Positions 54,894 through 62,701 of a stretch of DNA of 64,000 nt are shown here, one piece after another. Each line of letters begins with the position of its first letter. Position 1 is the first letter of the stretch. The translations under genes and the position numbers were made by a program. The stretch comes from Prevotella disiens JCM 6334 = ATCC 29426 (GTDB taxonomy: Bacteria; Bacteroidota; Bacteroidia; Bacteroidales; Bacteroidaceae): positions 106,959 through 170,958 of the forward strand of contig NZ_BAIS01000001.1 in NCBI RefSeq assembly GCF_000613345.1, in the 5' to 3' direction. A model generated the notes under the pieces. The model did not search any database, was not told the origin of the DNA, and was given only the letters and a program-made list of their open reading frames with translations.

Positions 54894-56228
54894 GTGGCAA
54901 ATATCAACAAAGAAATACTAAATCTTGCTTTACCTTCGATTGTTAGCAACATCACCGTGCCGCTTTTAGGGTTGGTTGATTTAACAATTGTCGGGCATAT
55001 TGGCAACGAAAACTACATTGGAGCAATTGCAATTGGGTCGATGATATTCAATATTATGTATTGGATATTGGGCTTTCTTCGTATGGGAACAAGCGGAATG
55101 ACCTCACAAGCCTACGGAAAAACGGCTTGGGACGAATCGTTGCGAGTTCTTTTTCGAGCTTTAACCATTGGTATAAGCATGGGCTTTACCTTTGTTTTGG
55201 GACAACGTTTCTTAGAATTATTGATGCTAAAAGCCATGAATACGCCCGAAAGTTCTATTGATTTTGTGCGAGCTTATTTCCGAATAGCCATCTATGGCGC
55301 ACCTGCCATGTTGGGTCTTTATGGTTTAACGGGGTGGTTTATTGGTATGCAAAACACCAAAATACCAATGATGATAGCCATTTTGCAAAATATTATCAAC
55401 ATTCTTGCATCGCTTTGTTTTGTCCTTTTCATGGGCTGGAAGATAGAAGGAGTAGCTACGGGAACACTCATTGCCCAATGGAGTGGCTTTATTTTGGCAC
55501 TTTATTTTGTGAAAAGTGGTATTAAAAACGGGCAACTTATTCCTTTAGAAGCTCATGTTTCAGCCACTTGGACACTATTCTCTTCTACGCTGAAGCACAT
55601 AGAATCGTGGAAAAAATTCTTTGTTGTGAATCGTGATATATTCTTTCGCACACTTTGTTTGGTAGCCGTCAATATGTTTTTTACCAGTGCTGGTGGCAAA
55701 CAAGGTGCGATGATGTTGTCGGTAAACACTTTGTTAATGACCATGTTCACGCTCTTTTCATACTTTATGGACGGCTTTGCCTACGCTGGAGAAGCCCTTA
55801 GCGGTAAATATTATGGGGCAAATGACAAAGTAGGATTCAGTAAAATGAAGTGCCAATTATTCAAGTTTGGAGTCTTAATGGTGGTTCTTTTTACTTTTAT
55901 ATATGTCGTTGGTGGCGTAGATTTCTTGCGTTTACTCACCGATGAGCAACGAGTTATTGCGGCAGCATCGCCTTATCTGATTTGGGTTTATCTTATTCCA
56001 CTGGCTGGAGTAGCTGCTTTCGTTTACGATGGAATATTCATTGGAATTACCGAAACCAAAGGAATGTTGGTAACTTCGGTTGTTGCAATGTTGTTTTTCT
56101 TTGTTTTTTATTTCATTGCCGAACCTTATTGGGGCAACAATGCCCTTTGGATAGCTTTTCTTATGTTCCTTGCTTTACGTGGATTATTCCAATATTTTTG
56201 GGCAAAACAATATATTATTCATTCATAA
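54894..56228 (+). CDS. MATE-family efflux transporter (DinF-like)
   Basis: Multidrug/sodium or proton antiporter of 444 residues with 12 hydrophobic helices in two six-helix halves. Characteristic segments are NLALPSIVSNITVPLLGLVDLTIVGHIG in TM1, MGTSGMTSQAYGK, and GLTGWFIGMQNTKIPM. The start is GTG; the frame has no nearby ATG before TM1. It is the last gene of the amylase-AlaX-Nudix run. The substrate is unknown; DinF-type members are often DNA-damage or oxidant related. Confidence 0.92.
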   Translation: MANINKEILNLALPSIVSNITVPLLGLVDLTIVGHIGNENYIGAIAIGSMIFNIMYWILGFLRMGTSGMTSQAYGKTAWDESLRVLFRALTIGISMGFTFVLGQRFLELLMLKAMNTPESSIDFVRAYFRIAIYGAPAMLGLYGLTGWFIGMQNTKIPMMIAILQNIINILASLCFVLFMGWKIEGVATGTLIAQWSGFILALYFVKSGIKNGQLIPLEAHVSATWTLFSSTLKHIESWKKFFVVNRDIFFRTLCLVAVNMFFTSAGGKQGAMMLSVNTLLMTMFTLFSYFMDGFAYAGEALSGKYYGANDKVGFSKMKCQLFKFGVLMVVLFTFIYVVGGVDFLRLLTDEQRVIAAASPYLIWVYLIPLAGVAAFVYDGIFIGITETKGMLVTSVVAMLFFFVFYFIAEPYWGNNALWIAFLMFLALRGLFQYFWAKQYIIHS

Positions 56229-56235
56229 ACCGACC

Positions 56236-56313
56236 TTATTTCAGTCGTTTAAGGTCTTCAATGCTCACCCAGACCACTTGACCGAACTGAGCCTTAGAGC
56301 TTGCTCCTTTCAT
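56236..56313 (-). other. Candidate 25-residue ORF or small RNA under a consensus promoter
   Basis: On the minus strand TTTG (56354-56351), exactly 19 bp, and TATTTTTG (56331-56324) make a textbook promoter. The first ATG comes 11 nt after it. The frame encodes 25 residues beginning MKGASSKAQFGQ and ending SIEDLKRLK, ordinary in composition. The transcript starts with CCGAC and has GTCGG just past the stop, so it could instead be a folded RNA. It has no neighbours to co-transcribe and runs into the MATE gene antisense. Confidence 0.45.
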
Positions 56314-56323
56314 TTTCAGTCGG

Positions 56324-56354
56324 CAAAAATACTTAAAACTTTCTTTATATCAAA
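56324..56354 (-). promoter_or_regulatory. Consensus promoter, minus strand, for the 25-codon ORF or RNA
   Basis: TTTG-N19-TATTTTTG, the best match to the Bacteroidota consensus noted in this window. It has no annotated large gene downstream. Confidence 0.65.
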
Positions 56355-56506
56355 ACCAAGATTAGTTTTTTTACTTTTTACACCATATTATAAAGGTAAA
56401 TACTCTATCCTATTCTCAAATAAAAAGAGTGAAATAGCGATTTTAAAAATAGAAAAAACAAACAAGAATGCTTGAACATCAATTCGTCGAATCCATATAA
56501 TATTAT

Positions 56507-56570
56507 CAAAAGAGCCTATTTTGCATACCAAAAGTGCCTGTTTTGCGATTCAAAACAGGCACTTTTAAAA
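56507..56570. repeat. Modular intergenic repeat, locus F
   Basis: CAAAAGAGCCTATTTTG, catac, CAAAAGTGCCTGTTTTG, cgatt, CAAAACAGGCACTTTTAAAA. The period is 22 bp. Modules 2 and 3 are perfect inverted copies. It lies between convergent genes. Confidence 0.82.
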
Positions 56571-56643
56571 ATAAATCAAATAAGTGTATTTCGTGTTTCC
56601 CTAACAAACGTGAGTTGTAGAGAGGAAAAACGCTGACAATATC

Positions 56644-57501
56644 TTATCTCTTTCTTTTCTTTTTTGTAGTTGTGGCAGGCTTGGTTGTAGCTTTGTTTGC
56701 TTGATAAACCTTCATGGCTTCAGGCATCCATTCTTGTATTTTCTGGATACGAGAGGCATCAGAAGGGTGGCTACTCATGAATGGTAAAGTAGAACTTTGT
56801 GAGTTTGCAGCCATGCGTTGCCAGAAAGGAACAGCAGCTTGTGGGTCGTAACCTGCCATTGCAGCAAACATTAACCCCATATAGTCGGCTTCTGTTTCGT
56901 TGCTACGACTATATTTCAAGTTCAAAAGTGATAAGCCTGTTGAGGCGACAGAGTTGAAAATATCGCCTGTGCCAGAACCTACTGCCGTGTTAAGAACTGT
57001 GCCTATAATAGCGGTTCCTATACCTTGATTTTGTTGTTTGGTAATTTGCTCTGCACTATGTTTGGCTACTGCGTGTGCAATTTCGTGTCCTAAAACAATG
57101 GCGAGACTTGATTCGTTTTGTGTGTAAGGCAACAATCCTTCGTAAACAACTATCTTTCCGCCTGGCATACAGAAAGCATTGGCTTGTTTATCTTGCACAA
57201 GATTGAACTCCCATTGGAAGTTTTGAATCTCATTAGCATAACCATTGTTGCGTAAATAATTTTCTACGGCGTTGGCAAGTTTACGACCTACACGTGCAAC
57301 CATTTGTGTATTCTTTACATCTGACGACTTTTTTACACTTGCCATGAACTTTGAATACTGTGTTTGGCTTAGGGTTAAAAGTTCGCCATCAGTCATACTT
57401 ATTCTGTGTTTACGTCCTGTAAGTGGCACAGTAGAAGTTGTTCCGCATGAAGCAAATGTGGCGAAAACAACACTCATCAATAAAAACTTCATCTTGTTCA
57501 T
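56644..57501 (-). CDS. M48-family zinc metalloprotease, lipoprotein (LoiP/YcaL-like)
   Basis: A 285-residue lipoprotein with a signal peptide whose lipobox FAS precedes Cys19. The zinc-binding HEIAH lies at 139-143 in VLGHEIAHAVAKH and the third ligand is the Glu of SNETEADYMGL. The GGKIVVYEGLLP segment before the motif is typical of the periplasmic M48 group that degrades misfolded outer-membrane proteins. The C-terminus is lysine-rich (TTKKKRKR), which is unusual for an exported protein. It is transcribed alone. Confidence 0.92.
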   Translation of the reverse strand: MNKMKFLLMSVVFATFASCGTTSTVPLTGRKHRISMTDGELLTLSQTQYSKFMASVKKSSDVKNTQMVARVGRKLANAVENYLRNNGYANEIQNFQWEFNLVQDKQANAFCMPGGKIVVYEGLLPYTQNESSLAIVLGHEIAHAVAKHSAEQITKQQNQGIGTAIIGTVLNTAVGSGTGDIFNSVASTGLSLLNLKYSRSNETEADYMGLMFAAMAGYDPQAAVPFWQRMAANSQSSTLPFMSSHPSDASRIQKIQEWMPEAMKVYQANKATTKPATTTKKKRKR

Positions 57502-57630
57502 CTTCTTTTTATTTTAAATATCTTGGCTATCGTGTAGCCCTTTCTTTAATTAATCCACTGCGAAAGTACAAACTTTTTTCTGCAAAATAACTTTTCTTCT
57601 TCTCTTTTTTCTGAAATCCTTGCATAATTG

Positions 57631-57662
57631 TTTGCAGATTTGGAAGGATATTCTTATATTTG
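57631..57662 (+). promoter_or_regulatory. Promoter of the tandem secreted-protein pair
   Basis: TTTG (57631-57634), 20-bp spacer, TATATTTG (57655-57662). The start codon is 87 bp downstream. Confidence 0.65.
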
Positions 57663-57749
57663 TGAACGAAAATGGAATTGATTTTGCTGAATTGCAACAC
57701 ATGAAAGGAAGATTATTTCCACATTTATAACATAATAAACCGAAAGTAT

Positions 57750-58742
57750 ATGAAGAAAATTGCCACACTTTTTTCATTGTTGTTCGTAGCCATTTTGGCT
57801 TCAGCACAACCCAAACAAACTTATTTATCCGACTTTAAAAAAGGACAAACTGCAACTTACGAATGCTTTTTCACAAAATCTTTCCAACGAAATTCTGATG
57901 GAACAATGGTAGAAGGGGTTGAACTTCATTCTTGGTATAATGTTAATTACATGACAGCGTTGACGCAATACATAAGCTCTGGCGATACCATTTCCAATAA
58001 GTTTTCATTGACAATGATTGAAGCTACCCCATACGCTTACATCATGGATATGAAAATTATCGATATAGGTTTACCTAAATCGATAATAGGTCACAATGAT
58101 TCAAAAGATTTTTTAGAGGTTATAGATATTTTAAAAGGGTTGAATTTCCGTCTTATGTTCTCTAAACAAATGAGCAACTGGAAGGCTATCAATACTACGG
58201 AAATATATAAAAAATTTATAACAGAAGCACGCAAGAGTGGTAAATCGTTTATGCAAGATGAACTTACTAAAAGCGATGAAGAGCTAATAGCCGATATGCA
58301 AGAAGGGAAAACGTTTAATATCTTTACACAAATATTCTTGCCTGGGCTTAATACCTTTACCAGTGCTTACCGCATAAGATACAATGAGGGACACCACGAA
58401 GAGGGAGAACTCAAAGAAAACGAAGTCTCTTTTCATTATGTTTCTGATGCTAAAAAAGGCAAAGGCAAGGAGTTTACGTTTAATGGCAATGTAACTTCCA
58501 TGTCCTCCAAATATGATACTTATCAAAGTTATGATAAGGCTGAAAGCGACACCATAGCAGACGATAGCATAGATACGGTTGCTGTGATTGATTATAAGCC
58601 AAAATTGTGTAAAGAACAAAACCTAATTGAAGTGAAAATGAATAAAGATAGTTGGTTAGAAGTGTATGAAAACAAAACAATCACCAACTACCCAAGTGGA
58701 ATTGGCACTATTTATGAAGTAATAAGACGTCGCAATAACTAA
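57750..58742 (+). CDS. Secreted protein of unknown function, tandem paralogue 1
   Basis: A 330-residue protein with a signal peptide of about 19 residues ending in ILASA, then QPKQTYLSDFKKGQTATYECFF. The FKxGQTATYE opening recurs in the next gene. The body is a mix of beta and helical segments. An acidic stretch (KAESDTIADDSIDT, about residues 265-280) precedes the C-terminal domain ending ITNYPSGIGTIYEVIRRRNN. No catalytic motif or lipobox is visible. It probably functions in the periplasm or outside the cell. Family not recognised. Confidence 0.78.
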   Translation: MKKIATLFSLLFVAILASAQPKQTYLSDFKKGQTATYECFFTKSFQRNSDGTMVEGVELHSWYNVNYMTALTQYISSGDTISNKFSLTMIEATPYAYIMDMKIIDIGLPKSIIGHNDSKDFLEVIDILKGLNFRLMFSKQMSNWKAINTTEIYKKFITEARKSGKSFMQDELTKSDEELIADMQEGKTFNIFTQIFLPGLNTFTSAYRIRYNEGHHEEGELKENEVSFHYVSDAKKGKGKEFTFNGNVTSMSSKYDTYQSYDKAESDTIADDSIDTVAVIDYKPKLCKEQNLIEVKMNKDSWLEVYENKTITNYPSGIGTIYEVIRRRNN

Positions 58743-58754
58743 AAAAGCAACACA

Positions 58755-59945
58755 ATGAAAACAAAAAAGAAAGAAAATATAGCCATGCGAATAAGTGCAG
58801 TCATCATAATGTTATTTATCGGCAATGGGATATGGGCGCAAAATGCAATATTGAAAAACCCAAAGTTTAAAGTAGGACAAACTGCAACCTACGAGTTTAC
58901 ACTCGAACAAAAACAATCGGGCGAGCCTGATTCTATAAATACAATGCTCGATTTTACCCAAATAGCGCGTAATAAAGACTATTTTTTTGGTTATAAAGAA
59001 ATGCAAGAACCTTACCTTTCGTGCAAAATTCGTTTAAAAGTTTTGAATGTAACTCCACACACTACCACCATGCAGGTGGACTTATTAGAAAGTGTAAATT
59101 ACTCGAACAAGAAAGTGGAATCGTTTGGCGACAGCTTAATGTATTATAAACTGAACGATATTTTCAAGAATTGCCCTCTCATTCTTACTTTCTCCTCTGA
59201 TATGAAAGAGTACGTTATAAGTAATGGAGAGGAAGCTATCAATAAAATTTATGATATATTATGGAACAACATTCAGAGTTCTTTGAGACAAAAAAGGGAA
59301 GTTCCTAGCCAATTCTATAATAACTTCCTCCAAGAAACATTAAGTCTGATGAATGGTAGAAATATAGATTATACTATGTTTTTATATTTCTTTTACGCCC
59401 CAAGTTTGCTCGACTTAATCCAAACTTTTGCCACGGAGATGAAAGAAGGCACTACAACAGAAGGGAAGCCATTAGACGGCACAAACCGATATATGTCGTA
59501 TTTAACAACAAAAACGACCAAAAACAAGAAAGGAGAATGGACTTATTTGTCTGATTTTTCTGAATATGTTATGCCAACTTATCATAGCGATTTAGAAGAA
59601 AAGTGGGAATCGGATTACGAAGTAGACAGTGCGGTAATAGATACTATGGAAGCCGATTACAATAATGATATAGCCGAAGTAGACACAGCGGTAATTGATT
59701 CGTCTTATTATGACACTACTGAATGGGATTCTGTGGAAATCGACTCGGTTGAATGGGTTGATTCTCTCGATGAATACAAGCCAGATAGCACGTTAAACGA
59801 AGAGGATAGAGAAGCAAATACGCATCGTGAAATTCGTATAGGAAAGGACTATTGGCCAATAGAAATAAGTAAAACCATTACTTTGGAGGATAAAAACATC
59901 GTTTGGACTTACCGAAGGAAAATAAAACGTGTAGAAAATAAATAA
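58755..59945 (+). CDS. Secreted protein of unknown function, tandem paralogue 2
   Basis: A 396-residue protein with a signal peptide (about residues 1-28, ending IWAQ), then FKVGQTATYEFTLEQK, the same opening as the preceding gene. The ends are also alike (ISKTITLEDKNIVWTYRRKI against YENKTITNYPSGIGTIYEVI). Its acidic linker is much longer: about 60 residues (295-350) of Asp/Ser/Thr/Val units such as DTAVIDSS and VEIDSVEWVDS. It starts 12 bp after its paralogue, so the two form an operon. Function unknown. Confidence 0.78.
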   Translation: MKTKKKENIAMRISAVIIMLFIGNGIWAQNAILKNPKFKVGQTATYEFTLEQKQSGEPDSINTMLDFTQIARNKDYFFGYKEMQEPYLSCKIRLKVLNVTPHTTTMQVDLLESVNYSNKKVESFGDSLMYYKLNDIFKNCPLILTFSSDMKEYVISNGEEAINKIYDILWNNIQSSLRQKREVPSQFYNNFLQETLSLMNGRNIDYTMFLYFFYAPSLLDLIQTFATEMKEGTTTEGKPLDGTNRYMSYLTTKTTKNKKGEWTYLSDFSEYVMPTYHSDLEEKWESDYEVDSAVIDTMEADYNNDIAEVDTAVIDSSYYDTTEWDSVEIDSVEWVDSLDEYKPDSTLNEEDREANTHREIRIGKDYWPIEISKTITLEDKNIVWTYRRKIKRVENK

Positions 59946-59960
59946 AAAAAGGAAAAGATT

Positions 59961-59986
59961 GAGGGAGAAAAACTCCCTCTTTCCAT
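59961..59986 (+). terminator. Terminator of the secreted-protein pair
   Basis: GAGGGAG (59961-59967) and CTCCCTC (59973-59979) with a 5-base loop, followed by TTTCCATTTTCTTT. Confidence 0.65.
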
Positions 59987-60057
59987 TTTCTTTACTAAAA
60001 AGTTGGCAATTTCGTTTTAAAGTACTAACTTTACAATCGAATTAAATAATCGTGGCT

Positions 60058-60510
60058 ATGGTACAATACTTTTCAGAAAATCTTTGGTTAGCATGGCTTT
60101 TGGTAAGCCTTTTATGCTTGGTTTTAGAATTAACCAATGGCGATTTCTTTATCATTTGTTTTGCAATCGGTGGTACTGCCGCAACTATTTTAGCGGCTTT
60201 TTGCGATAGTTTTACGGCACAAGTCATTCTCTTTGCAGTAGTTAGTGCATTGAGTATTTTCTTTATTCGACCGTTTGCACTAAAATATTTGCACAAAAAC
60301 AAAGAGCAGCGAGTCAGCAATGCTGATGCTATTATTGGACGAATCGGTAGAATTACAGAGCGCATAGAGCCAAATGAATATGGCAGAGTGAAGATTGATG
60401 GCGATTATTGGAAGGCTCAAGCAAACAATAATACCGCTATTGAGGAAGGAACACAAGTGCGCATCGTAAAACTCGACTCAATTATTGTAACAGTAGAAAT
60501 AGCCGAATAA
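60058..60510 (+). CDS. NfeD-family membrane protein
   Basis: A 150-residue protein with three hydrophobic segments in the first 75 residues (LAWLLVSLLCLVLELTNGDFFIICFAIGGTAATILAAF and the next) and a C-terminal OB-fold domain (GRIGRITERIEPNEYGRVKIDGDYWKAQANN). NfeD proteins partner SPFH/stomatin proteins, and one follows 35 bp downstream. The ATG at 60058 is chosen; a GTG two codons earlier is possible. The complex is thought to organise membrane microdomains or quality control. Confidence 0.9.
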   Translation: MVQYFSENLWLAWLLVSLLCLVLELTNGDFFIICFAIGGTAATILAAFCDSFTAQVILFAVVSALSIFFIRPFALKYLHKNKEQRVSNADAIIGRIGRITERIEPNEYGRVKIDGDYWKAQANNNTAIEEGTQVRIVKLDSIIVTVEIAE

Positions 60511-60545
60511 TATATTTTTTATAAACAATTAAAAACTAAGTCATT

Positions 60546-61499
60546 ATGTCAATAGTAAGTTATATTCTGATTGCCATCGTAGTATTGGTAATCATATTTG
60601 CCAAAAAAACAATTGTGATAATCCCACAGAGCGAAACACGCATCATAGAACGTTTGGGAAAATACTATGCAACATTGCAACCAGGTTTCAATATCATCAT
60701 TCCATTCATCGATAGGGCTAAAGATATTGTAGCAGTGCGCAATGGCCGCTACGTTTATACCAATGTTATAGACCTTCGCGAGCAGGTTTACGATTTCGAC
60801 CGTCAGAATGTTATCACGAAAGATAATATCCAAATGCAAATCAATGCACTGCTTTATTTCCAAATTATGGATCCTTTCAAAGCGGTATATGAAATCAATA
60901 ATCTTCCAAATGCCATTGAAAAATTGACGCAAACAACCTTGCGTAACATCATTGGTGAAATGGAACTTGACCAAACGCTCACCTCTCGCGATACAATTAA
61001 CACCAAGTTACGCTCTGTTTTGGACGATGCTACCAACAAATGGGGTATCAAAGTAAATCGTGTTGAGCTTCAAGACATCACGCCACCAGAGAGTGTATTG
61101 CAAGCAATGGAAAAGCAAATGCAGGCAGAACGCAATAAGCGTGCGACAATTCTGACCAGTGAAGGAGAAAAACAAGCTGCTATTTTGCAATCAGAAGGTG
61201 AAAAAACATCACGAATCAATCGTGCTGAAGCTGACAGACAACAAGCTATTCTTATTGCAGATGGTCAAGCAGAAGCCAAAATGCGTGTAGCTGAAGCCGA
61301 AGCTGTGGCTATTCAGAAAATTACAGATGCCGTTGGACAGAGTACAAACCCTGCAAATTATCTCATAGCACAGAAGTATATCCAAATGATGGAAGAACTT
61401 GCGAAGAATGGCAACCAGAAAACGGTTTATCTTCCTTACGAAGCTACGGGCATAATGGGTTCGATTGGCGGTATAAAAGAAATGTTTAAAGGAGAATAA
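60546..61499 (+). CDS. SPFH/Band 7 (stomatin-like, QmcA type) protein
   Basis: A 317-residue protein. The N-terminal membrane helix (about residues 3-22) is followed by the Band 7 domain (IIPQSETRIIERLGKYYATLQPGFNIIIPFIDRAKDIV) and a long Ala/Glu/Gln coiled coil (about 185-265). The C-terminal tail contains YLIAQKYIQMMEELAKNGNQKTVYLP. It forms a conserved pair with NfeD upstream. It should assemble into a membrane-attached cage and associate with membrane proteases. The following gene starts 7 bp later. Confidence 0.93.
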   Translation: MSIVSYILIAIVVLVIIFAKKTIVIIPQSETRIIERLGKYYATLQPGFNIIIPFIDRAKDIVAVRNGRYVYTNVIDLREQVYDFDRQNVITKDNIQMQINALLYFQIMDPFKAVYEINNLPNAIEKLTQTTLRNIIGEMELDQTLTSRDTINTKLRSVLDDATNKWGIKVNRVELQDITPPESVLQAMEKQMQAERNKRATILTSEGEKQAAILQSEGEKTSRINRAEADRQQAILIADGQAEAKMRVAEAEAVAIQKITDAVGQSTNPANYLIAQKYIQMMEELAKNGNQKTVYLPYEATGIMGSIGGIKEMFKGE

Positions 61500-61506
61500 A
61501 GTTTAA

Positions 61507-62646
61507 ATGACGGAAACTAAAAGCGAACTTAGAATTTGTATTTTTTGTGGTGCGCGTCCTAATTTTATGAAGGTTGCACCCATCATTAGATTACTGAAAA
61601 AGAACGAAAACGAGGGTTGGGACGGTAGAAAAGTTGCATACTCATTGGTTTATGCAGGTGTAGAAACCGACCCAACGTTAGAGGATAGTTTATTTAAGGA
61701 CTTGCAAATTTCACGTCCGAATGTATATCTTGGCGTGGAATGTGAGAACTTAAACGAATTAACGGGGCAAGTAATGTCGAAATTTGAGCAATACTTGCAA
61801 CAAAATAAGACCCATGTTGTCGTGGTAGTTGATGACCTTGCTTCAACGATGGCAGCTGCAATTGTTGCAAAAAAGCAAGGCATTCAGTTGGCACATATTG
61901 CTGCTGGCACTCGTTCGTTCGATATAAATATGCCAAAAGAAATCAACCGTTTGGTCATAGACGGCTTGTCTGATGTGCTTTTCACGGCAGGTTTGAGCAA
62001 CAATAGTATTGCTAACAAAGAAGGAGCAGAGCTATCTCGTGTTTACATGGTGGGCAATATTCTCATTGACAACATTCGTTTCAATCGTGAACGAATGAGT
62101 AATTTGGCATTAGAAACGATTCCTTCGGTTTGTGATTTAGGATTAAAAACGAAACAATACCTTGTTTTTACGCTTAATCGGAAGGCACTAATGAACGACA
62201 AAGAGAACCTGAAACGTATGCTAAACGCCATGTTTGAAGCTGCAAAAGATATGCCTATTGTTGCGCCATTGCGTGGAAATGCAGCACAAATTATGAAGGA
62301 AATTGATGTTACCAAGCACAAAAACCTTCATATTGTAAACCCTTTAGGCTATTTAGAATTTAGCTATTTGCTCTCAAATGCTGCTGGAATCATTACCGAT
62401 TCGGGTAATGTTGCCGAAGAATCAACCTTTACAAACGTTCCATGTGCTACTCTGAACAGTTATACCGAACACATTGAAACCGTAAAACAAGGTACCAACG
62501 TGTTGGTAGGCGAAGATGCTGAAAAACTAAAAACTGCCGTTAGTGATATGGCACAAGGCAAATGGAAGCCAACTGCCCTACCCGACCGCTGGGACGGACG
62601 TTCGGCTGAACGCGTTATTCAAACACTTTTAGATATTGCGAAATAA
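61507..62646 (+). CDS. UDP-GlcNAc 2-epimerase-like protein with substituted catalytic residues
   Basis: GT-B-fold protein of 379 residues resembling WecB/MnaA. The N-terminal FCGARPNFMKVAPIIRLL (usually GTRPEAIKMAP) and TDSGNVAEES (usually SDSGGIQEE) are recognisable. Aligned by eye to E. coli WecB, Asp95 and Glu131 appear to be kept. Glu117 is Ala (HIAAGTRS for HVEAGLRT) and His213 is Asn (TLNRKA for TGHRRE), and other donor-site residues differ. Epimerase activity is therefore doubtful. It lies 7 bp after the SPFH gene, an unexpected partner for a sugar enzyme. Confidence 0.8.
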   Translation: MTETKSELRICIFCGARPNFMKVAPIIRLLKKNENEGWDGRKVAYSLVYAGVETDPTLEDSLFKDLQISRPNVYLGVECENLNELTGQVMSKFEQYLQQNKTHVVVVVDDLASTMAAAIVAKKQGIQLAHIAAGTRSFDINMPKEINRLVIDGLSDVLFTAGLSNNSIANKEGAELSRVYMVGNILIDNIRFNRERMSNLALETIPSVCDLGLKTKQYLVFTLNRKALMNDKENLKRMLNAMFEAAKDMPIVAPLRGNAAQIMKEIDVTKHKNLHIVNPLGYLEFSYLLSNAAGIITDSGNVAEESTFTNVPCATLNSYTEHIETVKQGTNVLVGEDAEKLKTAVSDMAQGKWKPTALPDRWDGRSAERVIQTLLDIAK

Positions 62647-62653
62647 AGAAAAT

Positions 62654-62688
62654 AAAAGCGGATATGTTGATTTTTCATATCCGCTTTT
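62654..62688. terminator. Bidirectional terminator between the epimerase-like gene and the last gene
   Basis: AAAAGCGGATATG and CATATCCGCTTTT are perfect complements with a T-rich loop. It serves both convergent transcripts. Confidence 0.82.
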
Positions 62689-62701
62689 GCTTTATAATTT
62701 A

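Larger units (their letters stand above)
56229..56643. other. Convergent intergenic region with an orphan promoter and repeat locus F
   Basis: About 415 bp. It contains a minus-strand consensus promoter (56354-56324) leading into a 25-codon frame (56313-56236) or an RNA closed by CCGAC/GTCGG. It also contains modular repeat locus F (56507-56570). No larger gene is supported. Confidence 0.6.

Noticed and set aside
9755..56570. Modular repeats as ordinary transcription terminators
   Set aside because: Some loci lie between divergent genes (16091, 42634), where no transcript ends. Several transcripts here already have separate GC-rich terminators.
57550..57807. 85-codon minus-strand frame before the tandem secreted genes
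   Set aside because: It spans the promoter of the plus-strand pair and overlaps the signal peptide of the first gene in antisense.
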